From an uncultured cyanobacterium (GTDB lineage: Bacteria > Cyanobacteriota > Cyanobacteriia > CACIAM-69d), in the NCBI GenBank assembly GCA_937883785.1, contig CALGDE010000133.1, positions 1 to 64,000 on the forward strand: DNA of 64,000 bases, read 5' to 3'. This document shows, in pieces, positions 46,491-53,216 of the stretch (the first letter of the stretch is position 1; the number at the start of each line of letters is the position of its first letter). The notes beneath the pieces were generated by a model. It worked only from the letters and a program-made list of their open reading frames with translations, was not told the origin of the DNA and did no database searches. The position numbers and the translations under genes are program-made.

Positions 46491-46610
46491 CTATTTCCGA
46501 CTAATGGTGTCCAGCGATGCCTTGGTTTGCCAAATAATGATTCCGGTAAACGCCAAGGTGAAAGCAATTTGGAATACGAAAATGCCGGGATAGGTCTCAA
46601 AGGTGATCAT
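46491..46610 (-). CDS. 39-residue single-helix membrane protein
   Basis: The frame reads MITFETYPGIFVFQIAF, then TLAFTGIIIWQTKASL, and ends DTISRK. One hydrophobic helix (about 9-27) is flanked by a short acidic N-terminus and a basic C-terminus, the look of small photosystem, cytochrome b6f or NDH subunits. It does not match PsbX, PsbY, PsbM, PetL, PetM, PetN, PsaM or Psb30 as I know them. It is 81 bases downstream of the DUF5331 gene on the same strand. I see no strong ribosome-binding site. I consider it a probable real gene of unknown function. Confidence 0.5.
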   Translation of the reverse strand: MITFETYPGIFVFQIAFTLAFTGIIIWQTKASLDTISRK

Positions 46611-46691
46611 AAATCTGACGGTATTTGCAGCTAACGTTTATTTAAAGACAGGCTTAGCCGGTCGGGACTAACTAAGCTCCCACGATTGTAG

Positions 46692-47321
46692 CTACGCCGT
46701 AAATTTTCGGCGAGGTCGGGGGGGGAGCGGTCGGGGACGATCGCGCCCTTCACAGGTACTGTCCACCGCGTTAGCCCGTCGGGTTACCTCCGTGGTGGAC
46801 TGGTTGCCGCCGCTGCGGGGAATGGGACGAGGGGGACGTTGAAGCACCTGGTCCGGGCTGGTGGGGGGAGTAGGGCGATTTCCAGCCCCTGGATTACTAG
46901 CCACGCCTGCTTTACGAGGTGTATCCGCAGGCATTGCCTCAGGCTGCCGCTGTTGGAAAAAGTGGCGACCCCCCATCTCCATTGATGGCTCCGCCGCACT
47001 GGGCAAGCGATGGGGCGCTATCTCTTGCCCAGGCAGGGCAGCCCCCTCTGGCAAGGTGCCCAATAGTCTTTCGGGATTAAAATTCAGCCCCAACGCCTCC
47101 ACCATCTGGTCAGGATCAGAATTTAAGTCTGCCAATAGGGGCAAAATCTGGGTCAATTCAGGGTTCAGCACTGATATGGTCGCCAGGATAAAGCTGGAGG
47201 AGGGGCGCCGTTGATCCTTGTGGGTAATCCAAATCTCCATGCGAGAGAGCCAGTGGCGATTATCGCGATAATAAGTTAGCCACATCTGGCGCAAATTGTG
47301 ACGCAGTTGCTCGGGGTTCAT
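46692..47321 (-). CDS. DUF5331 family protein
   Basis: This is a 209-residue cyanobacterial protein. The conserved N-terminal domain (about 1-90) has LRHNLRQMWLTYYRDNRHWL, WITHKDQRRPSSSFILATIS and PDQMVEALGLNFNPERLL, which I recognise as DUF5331. The rest is a Pro/Arg-rich, probably disordered tail ending in basic residues. The function is unknown. A 39-residue membrane protein may be co-transcribed downstream. Confidence 0.8.
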   Translation of the reverse strand: MNPEQLRHNLRQMWLTYYRDNRHWLSRMEIWITHKDQRRPSSSFILATISVLNPELTQILPLLADLNSDPDQMVEALGLNFNPERLLGTLPEGAALPGQEIAPHRLPSAAEPSMEMGGRHFFQQRQPEAMPADTPRKAGVASNPGAGNRPTPPTSPDQVLQRPPRPIPRSGGNQSTTEVTRRANAVDSTCEGRDRPRPLPPRPRRKFTA

Positions 47322-47601
47322 GGGGAAACGGTATTCCTTGTTGAAGTCTCAATTGCTGGAGACGATGTTCTTCCAGTATCCGAGGCAGATCAGCTTCCGC
47401 TTCGCCAGCAATTGTTTGCTAATTATTATTTATTTGTGAATTATCCCTGGATTGGGGCTGAGTTTAACGACTATGTGGCAAATTAAACACAATTTATCGG
47501 CACATTTTTACGGACACGCCTCCGAGTGTTTATAACAGTGCTAAAGATTGCGATCGCAACAGCGCCAAAACAAGTTCTAAAACAGCGGAGCAAGCCCCAT
47601 T

Positions 47602-48024
47602 ATGTCGTTCGAGGTTATCCTCATTTTGCTGCTGGCTCTGATTTTCTTTGCCCAGTGGGTCGATGGCCTGCTGCGGGAACGGAAGAAGCGCCTTTCAAAA
47701 GATGCCCAGTCAGCCGCATTCAAAGCAAAAATCAAAGCTCAAAAAGAGTCCTTGAAAGGCATCCTTGGCGAGTTCCAGAAAGATCCCCTCGACGTTCAAC
47801 TCCAGTCCGAGTTGTTGCAATCTATGGCGGTACAGGGTAACCCAGGTGGCACTGGGCTAGCCTACAACGTCGTTTTGGCTGCCTTGGCAGAAAATCCCAC
47901 CGCCGGTATTTTGAAGCAGCTTGCCCTTGACGCAGGGCGAATCCATTTCAGTGAAATGCGTGGTGGTGAAGCTAGTGTGGACGACGAACAGCGAATTATG
48001 AACGATATTGCGGTGCGCACCTAA
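47602..48024 (+). CDS. Membrane-anchored small protein, unknown function
   Basis: The 140-residue product has one N-terminal helix (about 3-19: VILILLLALIFFAQWV). A charged helical segment (LRERKKRLSKDAQSAAFKAK) and a soluble C-terminal part of about 90 residues follow. I recognise no domain. Good start context (ATG 47602) and composition like its neighbours support a real gene. It stands alone, with a repeat element and a terminator downstream. Confidence 0.65.
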   Translation: MSFEVILILLLALIFFAQWVDGLLRERKKRLSKDAQSAAFKAKIKAQKESLKGILGEFQKDPLDVQLQSELLQSMAVQGNPGGTGLAYNVVLAALAENPTAGILKQLALDAGRIHFSEMRGGEASVDDEQRIMNDIAVRT

Positions 48025-48163
48025 TTGTTTGAGCTCTTATAGAGAGGGTTGGGCAAAAATGACTGCGTGGGCATGTCAGTGGCGAAGACAAACCCCAGCG
48101 TGCCTGACTAGCCAATGAATACTGAGTGAGGATGATCCCTGTGTGTTTTTATCCAGAATTGAT

Positions 48164-48321
48164 TAGGGCGTGTTATCGATTAAGCGCCAGAATCTTTGCA
48201 CAGTGGGGAGTCCACCTCCTTTCACGACAAAGCATATTGGGAGCTGAGATTGGGAGCTGAGATTTTTGTGGTTACTGGCTTTGAGGTTTGAATTTTGAGA
48301 TTTAAATGATGACAGCCCCTA
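48164..48321 (+). repeat. Clear copy of the TA-flanked inverted-repeat element
   Basis: This 158-bp element starts TAGGGCGTGTTATCGATTAA then GCGCCAGAATC. It has the core CCTTTCACGACAAAGCATAT then TGGGAGCTGAG and ends TTAAATGATGACAGCCCCTA. A perfect 13-bp tandem duplication (TTGGGAGCTGAGA twice, near 48237-48262) accounts for some of its extra length. It has no coding capacity. Confidence 0.85.
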
Positions 48322-48324
48322 GGA

Positions 48325-48394
48325 CCTATGCGAAACGGGCATAACCTCTTCCCCGCTTCTTTGGAGAGGTGGGGGATGGGCATAGGGCTTTTTT
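48325..48394 (+). terminator. Possible terminator after the repeat element
   Basis: CCTATGC at 48325-48331 can pair with GCATAGG at 48380-48386, with a further GC-rich pairing inside, followed by GC and six T. It could end transcription of the 47602 gene. The long loop lowers confidence. Confidence 0.5.
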
Positions 48395-48460
48395 GCGCTT
48401 CTTGCCCCTTGCTTGAAGGGATGAATTCGATGAATTTTGAATGGGTAAAAAATAAACAAT

Positions 48461-48494
48461 AAAAACGCGAAACCCTGATGTTTAGGGTTTCGCG
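48461..48494 (-). terminator. Terminator of chlP
   Basis: Read on the minus strand, a perfect 11-bp stem (CGCGAAACCCT with AGGGTTTCGCG) and a 7-base loop are followed by TTTTT. It lies about 90 bases downstream of the chlP stop. Confidence 0.85.
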
Positions 48495-48581
48495 ATCGCC
48501 AAAAACCGAACAGTAATCAGCAAGATAGAGGGCAACTAAGAGCGTTAAGTAAGAACCCCGAAGAGTTAGTTGTTTTACTCC

Positions 48582-49823
48582 CTAACGGTTTGCCATTTGT
48601 TTCGGCGCCAGGGCATAGCCACGCATTAGACTACCGATTGTCTTCGCAGTGATTTTTAGCTGCACAAAAGGATTTGCCGGCACCACCGTCTTGTACAGGT
48701 AGCTTTCGAACGTTAGCTTTTGTACATCGATATCAGAGCACATTTCCACAAATGCTTCCCGAGTGGCATCGGACCGGTAGAACACCCGTTGCAGCACGTC
48801 TAGTACCAGATAGGTCAAGCCATACTCGCGATCCCAACGCTTGATGTACTTCTTCAAATCTGCCTCAGTGGGAACTTTTGCCCCTTGCTCAGACATTTCC
48901 ACAATGGTCTCAGCGCACATGCGTCCAGACTTAGCCGCAAAGTAAATGCCTTCACCGGAAGACTTGGTAACAGTACCGGCAGCGTCGCCCACCAGGGCAA
49001 CCCGACCTACCACACGCCGAGGACGGGGATGCTCAGGAATAGGATGAGCTTCCACTTTGATGATTTCGCCACCTTCTAGGCGCTTGGCTGCCCGCTTGCG
49101 GATACCCGCCTGTAGCTTCTTGATGCTGGCTTGGTTGCCGCGCATGGTGCCAGTGCCCACTGCCACGTGGTCATACTTAGGGAATACCCACGCATAGAAG
49201 TCGGGAGACACATCGTCGCCCACGTACATTTCCGCCAGGTCTTCGTAGTAATCCATCTTGTCCTGGGGGATGCGAATGCGCTCTTGGAACGCTACCGCAT
49301 AGTTGTAGTCGCCGGCGTCGATCGCCTTAGCTACACGAGAGTTAGCACCATCGGCACCAATCACCAAGTCCACCTGAAGGGTTTTGGCTTCACCCTGGAT
49401 CTTGCCACCAGAATGGTCGGCGTAGTGCAAGGTGTAGGGATCCTTATCGTTAGTAGGCAGCTCCAACTTATGGACCGTGCCATTGATCAGCTTGGCCCCC
49501 AGCTTTTCGGCGCGATCGCGCATAAACCCATCAAGAATTTCCCGACGGCACATGCCAATGTACTCGTCATCTTTCAAGGTGCCACCGATGTCGACTTCCA
49601 CGTTAGACGGGGAAATCATCTTCATCTTCCGCACGCGACGATCAATAATTTCTGGCGGCAATTCAAACTCACCCACCATGCACAGGGGAATTGCACCACC
49701 ACAAGGCTTGGCGTTGTCTAACTTGCGCTCGAAGATGTAGGTCTCAATACCCGCTTTAACTAGCGTCTCGGCGGCAGAGGAACCCGCCGGACCACCTCCT
49801 ACAACAGCTACCCGTAACGTCAC
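48582..49823 (-). CDS. chlP: Geranylgeranyl reductase
   Basis: ChlP reduces the geranylgeranyl group to phytyl for chlorophyll a and, in part, for tocopherol and phylloquinone, using NADPH at the thylakoid membrane. The 413-residue product opens with the FAD-binding motif VAVVGGGPAGSSAAETLVKAG and has GADGANSRVAKAID near residue 155 and LVGDAAGTVTKSSGEGIYFA near residue 275, all conserved in the family. The start is GTG at 49823, with AGGAGA seven bases upstream. A strong terminator lies downstream. The gene is divergent from the DUF751-rbfA region. Confidence 0.95.
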   Translation of the reverse strand: MTLRVAVVGGGPAGSSAAETLVKAGIETYIFERKLDNAKPCGGAIPLCMVGEFELPPEIIDRRVRKMKMISPSNVEVDIGGTLKDDEYIGMCRREILDGFMRDRAEKLGAKLINGTVHKLELPTNDKDPYTLHYADHSGGKIQGEAKTLQVDLVIGADGANSRVAKAIDAGDYNYAVAFQERIRIPQDKMDYYEDLAEMYVGDDVSPDFYAWVFPKYDHVAVGTGTMRGNQASIKKLQAGIRKRAAKRLEGGEIIKVEAHPIPEHPRPRRVVGRVALVGDAAGTVTKSSGEGIYFAAKSGRMCAETIVEMSEQGAKVPTEADLKKYIKRWDREYGLTYLVLDVLQRVFYRSDATREAFVEMCSDIDVQKLTFESYLYKTVVPANPFVQLKITAKTIGSLMRGYALAPKQMANR

Positions 49824-50197
49824 AGGCGTTCTCCTAAATGTCTGGCTTTATCGACAATTGGTGACAAATCTATCACAGCCCTTCGGCGTCCCATTACGAG
49901 ACTTAATGCTCTGTCATGCTCGCGCAATAGAGTGTAACGAGAGGGGAGCAATGGCTTGCAATTTTTGCGAATTCTCTATCCCGTTTTGCTCCTTCGGAAA
50001 TCCTTGCTTAGCAAGAGTTGCGCTAAATAACCTTTCCTTCCAAACTGGTTAATAGGCTCGAAAGTGGATTCCAGCAAAAGCTTAGTCAAAACAGACTAGT
50101 GGACAGCAGCTATTGCCTATGCACGGTTGCTTGAAAAATTGCTTGAAACAACATTGAAACAATCACAAAGGGCAGAGCACCGTTAGCTAGAGGCACT
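49824..50197. other. Divergent promoter region between chlP and the DUF751 gene
   Basis: There are about 370 bases with no supported gene. The promoter of chlP and that of the DUF751-rbfA unit should be here. I cannot place them reliably. Confidence 0.4.
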
Positions 50198-50413
50198 ATG
50201 AGCGAGTTTTTCAATAACGTCCTACGCTACCCCCGCTTCCTAATTTCCTTTTCTTTGGGGGTAGTTTTAACCCTGCTGTCTCCGTTCACCCGGTTAATGC
50301 AGGACCGGAAGAGCGCTGTTTTGGTGGTCAGCTTGTTTGTATCTTCCCTGATATTTATTGTATTTACCCTGCGGGCCATGCTGGGACTGAGCGTTGTTGA
50401 GTTTGCGTCCTAA
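50198..50413 (+). CDS. DUF751 small membrane protein
   Basis: The 71-residue product starts with NNVLRYPRFLISFSLGVVLT and ends with VFTLRAMLGL plus a few residues, the pattern I know for cyanobacterial DUF751. It has two hydrophobic helices (about 14-32 and 42-64). This family commonly sits directly upstream of rbfA, as here. The function is unknown. The TAA stop is made by the end of a repeat element that fills the gap to rbfA. Confidence 0.85.
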   Translation: MSEFFNNVLRYPRFLISFSLGVVLTLLSPFTRLMQDRKSAVLVVSLFVSSLIFIVFTLRAMLGLSVVEFAS

Positions 50414-50542
50414 AGCGCGTCATCAATTAATTGCTAGAAGCTTTCCGCAGTGAAGAATATATCCCCTTTCAAAACAAATATATTAGGGGCTAAACTCTTC
50501 GCGGCTAATCGCTTTTAGACTTAAATGATGACAGTTCCCCTA
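50411..50542 (+). repeat. Clear copy of the TA-flanked inverted-repeat element
   Basis: This 132-bp element starts TAAAGCGCGTCATCAATTAA then TTGCTAGAAGC. It has the core CCCCTTTCAAAACAAATATA then TTAGGGGCTAAAC and ends TTAAATGATGACAGTTCCCCTA. Its first three bases are the stop codon of the DUF751 gene. It separates that gene from rbfA. Confidence 0.85.
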
Positions 50543-50666
50543 GGCTGAACTGGGCTGATCTAGCCGGTTTTCTGGGAACGCTTAGGGTGGTCCTAAACTT
50601 TAAAAATTGCCCAGGTAATTAGCAGCAGAAAAATAGCAACACCCCTTTTGGGGGCAAGGAGAAAGT

Positions 50667-51050
50667 ATGGCTACCAGTCGTCGTGTGGCCCGCGTTTCTG
50701 AACTAGTTCGCCGGGAAGTTAGTCAAATGCTGACTCGCGGCATCAAAGATGATCGCGTGGGTGTGGGTATGGCTAGCGTTACCAATGTGGTGGTATCGGG
50801 AGATCTACAGCACGCCAAAATTTACGTCAGTGTTTACGGCACCGAAGAGGCAAAGGCGGCAACCATGGAGGGGCTAGCTTCGGCTACGGGGTATGTGCGT
50901 GGGGAGCTGGGACGGCGATTGCAGTTACGGCGCACTCCTGAGGTGGTCTTTATTGAGGACCGTGCGCTGGAGCAGGGGGATCAGGTGCTGAATTTGTTGA
51001 GTAAGTTGCGGCGCGATCGCGAAGATGAAACGCCCCAGGCAGAAACCTAG
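50667..51050 (+). CDS. rbfA: Ribosome-binding factor A
   Basis: RbfA binds the 30S precursor and helps maturation of 16S rRNA, most needed in the cold. The 127-residue product has [37 protein letters not shown] and [18 protein letters not shown], all diagnostic for the KH-like RbfA fold. The length is normal. AAGGAGAAAGT precedes the ATG, a strong ribosome-binding site. The 3' end of the coding region forms one arm of a predicted terminator. Confidence 0.96.
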   Translation: MATSRRVARVSELVRREVSQMLTRGIKDDRVGVGMASVTNVVVSGDLQHAKIYVSVYGTEEAKAATMEGLASATGYVRGELGRRLQLRRTPEVVFIEDRALEQGDQVLNLLSKLRRDREDETPQAET

Positions 51051-51112
51051 AAGCTGTGCCCAGTTAAATTTCAAATCTAATGGCGGCAAGGGCTACTGCC
51101 TGGGGCGTTTTT
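51031..51112 (+). terminator. rbfA terminator with one arm inside the coding region
   Basis: CGCCCCAGGCAG (51031-51042, in the last codons of rbfA) pairs perfectly over 12 bp with CTGCCTGGGGCG (51096-51107), and TTTTT follows. The loop of 53 bases is long. The arms and T-run are clear; its action as a terminator is inferred. Confidence 0.7.
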
Positions 51113-51291
51113 GGGTCTAAGAGGGCTTAGCTTTTACTCACCACGGTGTGAAGCTTCTGGCATCTAACTGACCATGGATACTGACCATAGATGAAGACTC
51201 CAGCCCCCCTTGTGGAAATCGCTCCCCCCGGGGAGAGAGACTTGGGCGAGGATTCTAGGAATTTGCGTGGGGCACTGATAATCCTAGCCGC

Positions 51292-52791
51292 CTACTCCGC
51301 GCCCGATTGAGCTGGAGCCACGGGGGCAGCGGGCTTGGGAGGCGCCGGTCGTGCTGCCGGGGGGGCAGGTCTCGGCGGTGCCGGGCGCGCTGCTGGCGGT
51401 GACGCTGGGCGGGCGGGCTTGGACGGCGGTGCCGGTCGAGCGGCAGGTCGAGGCTTTGCAGGAGCCGCGGCTGGGGGAGTCGCTGGTCGCTGAGCAGGCT
51501 TCGGCGGCGACGAGGGACGGGCGGCGGGTTGCGTCGCCGGTTGTGAGGTGCTGGGACGATTAGGGGCGGCTGGGGCTCCACTGGTCCCACTGTTTGACGG
51601 TGTTGTTGCCGTGCCGCTGGGGCTAGGAGCAGCAGACGGTTGGGCGTTGGTGGTGGGAGTGGATTCACCGCCACTGGCACTGGTTCCCGTATTGCCACCG
51701 TTGCTGTCGTTTTCCCCTTGGGCTGTGGCCGGGGTGCTCGACGGTGATGCACTGGGATTACTGGTGTTAGCCGGATCCCCCGAGTTTTCTCTCTGCTCCG
51801 TAGCTGCGGTGGCGGGGGTTGAATCACCAGGATTGGAATTATTGGGACCCGAATTGTCGGGCGTTGAATTTTGTGCCGAGTTAGATCCTGATGGCACCTC
51901 CACGGAACGACGATCGCCCCGCTGGCGAGCATTGCGATTTCGCTCAGAACCGTCAATGGTCAAATCGTATTCAATGGGAACGCTGGCACCGCCGCGCACT
52001 CGCTGAAACCGCGATCGCCGCGCTGCCCGTAACGCCTCCCGATCAATAGCGGCGTTACCACTGGACTGCACCAGCGTCACCTGGCGCACACTGCCGTCGG
52101 GATTAATATCAACTTGTACCCGAGGCTTTCCTTCTACGCCATCCCTCAGGGCCCGAGATGGATACTTAGGCTTATAGCAGCGATCGCAGGCAACCGTACG
52201 GGAACCTTCGTTTTCGCCGTTTCCATTCCCTTCCGTGTTATTCCCTTCCGTGTTACCAGGGGTTGAACCTTCACCGCCCGAGTTCTCGCCCCCGTTGCCG
52301 TTGCCTTCAGTATTTGCGCCCCCTAAACCACCGCCAAACATGCTTCTAAAGGCATCTGCGTCAAGCCCTGGAAGTCCCGGACCTCGATTATCGGCGTCCT
52401 CATCTTCATCTTCGGTGTTGTAGTTGAAATCTGAATCCACATCAGTGTTGTTATCAAGCACAGGCTGCTCTGGCTGCGGCTCTGCCGTGACAATCTCCGT
52501 CGCTGCGGGAGCTGCTGGGGCTGCCGGGGCTGCTGGCGACGGATCATTAGTACGATTGTTGACCTGGGTAGGCGTTTCCGGGGGCGGCTCTTCCTCCTGT
52601 TCCGGTTCTTCGCCAAACACGAACAGCTCAATGGGAGGGGCCTCAGATCGAGTCCGTCCAAACCCAAAGTTTCCATATACGGACGTAACGCCGTGGAATC
52701 CTAACGAGCCCACAAGTCCAACCAACAAAATTTTGCGCAGTTTTGACTGCTCCTGCTGCTGATACTGATCGCAAATTTCGGAAAGACTCAT
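51292..52791 (-). CDS. TonB family protein with central TonB domain and Pro-rich tail
   Basis: TonB links the inner-membrane ExbBD motor to outer-membrane receptors. The 499-residue product has one membrane anchor (about 19-40), a Glu/Pro-rich spacer, and a Gly/Asn-rich spacer. A TonB C-terminal domain lies at about 200-277, with YKPKYPSRALRDGVEGKPRV, INPDGSVRQVTLVQSSGN and AIDREALRAARRSRF. In contrast to classical TonB, about 220 residues follow, first a SERNRNARQRGDRRSVEVP segment and then a Ser/Asn- and Pro/Ala-rich tail ending PAAPVAPAQSGAE. I chose the ATG at 52791. It is divergent from a TonB-dependent receptor. Confidence 0.88.
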   Translation of the reverse strand: MSLSEICDQYQQQEQSKLRKILLVGLVGSLGFHGVTSVYGNFGFGRTRSEAPPIELFVFGEEPEQEEEPPPETPTQVNNRTNDPSPAAPAAPAAPAATEIVTAEPQPEQPVLDNNTDVDSDFNYNTEDEDEDADNRGPGLPGLDADAFRSMFGGGLGGANTEGNGNGGENSGGEGSTPGNTEGNNTEGNGNGENEGSRTVACDRCYKPKYPSRALRDGVEGKPRVQVDINPDGSVRQVTLVQSSGNAAIDREALRAARRSRFQRVRGGASVPIEYDLTIDGSERNRNARQRGDRRSVEVPSGSNSAQNSTPDNSGPNNSNPGDSTPATAATEQRENSGDPANTSNPSASPSSTPATAQGENDSNGGNTGTSASGGESTPTTNAQPSAAPSPSGTATTPSNSGTSGAPAAPNRPSTSQPATQPAARPSSPPKPAQRPATPPAAAPAKPRPAARPAPPSKPARPASPPAARPAPPRPAPPAARPAPPKPAAPVAPAQSGAE

Positions 52792-53216
52792 TAACAACTC
52801 CTGCAGCATTTACAGCAGCGCAAGTTTATGTTTGTGTAGCTTGCCCCATGTTTATTGAAATCGTTTCAATAAGTCAACACCCGCAAGGCAGTTTTTAAGT
52901 CAACGCCTCATTATCTGACATTTGTGCTTTGGGAAACAGTGTCCTTGACATTCACTCTCAATAGGGGATATTTTCTTCTGAGTCTTCAAATTCAACTTCC
53001 GTTGTTCTGCTTTTGCTGTGACAACTTTTCTGCCGGTTGAGTTCTGAATCTGCTTCTTTTCCCACAGGCGTCCCTTGATGCCCAACCTTCACGCCGCTAA
53101 TGTCCATGCTCCTCAGGGTATGCAGACGGTGCATGGTTTGTGTGTCAATCGCCCTGAAGTCTTTGTTCCTCCCACGGGTTTGTTCCGACCTGTCCTACCT
53201 CGATATCCCAACTCTC
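52792..53216. other. Divergent regulatory region between tonB and the receptor gene
   Basis: There are about 425 bases with no supported gene. They hold a perfect palindrome (52852-52872) near the tonB side and must include promoters for both genes. A long in-frame extension of the receptor from 53100 does not look like a signal peptide and is not used. Confidence 0.5.
52852..52872. promoter_or_regulatory. Perfect 9-3-9 palindrome, candidate iron/TonB operator
   Basis: TTATTGAAA and TTTCAATAA flank TCG. The site is 60 bases upstream of the tonB start codon and shares the AT-rich dyad form of Fur-type operators, although it does not match the classical Fur box closely. An inferred role is joint control of tonB and the receptor gene. 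Confidence 0.6.

Noticed and set aside
53100-53216. 39-residue upstream extension of the TonB-dependent receptor
   Set aside because: It is Cys/Arg-rich and would place the signal peptide internally; the ATG at 53217 gives a normal signal peptide.
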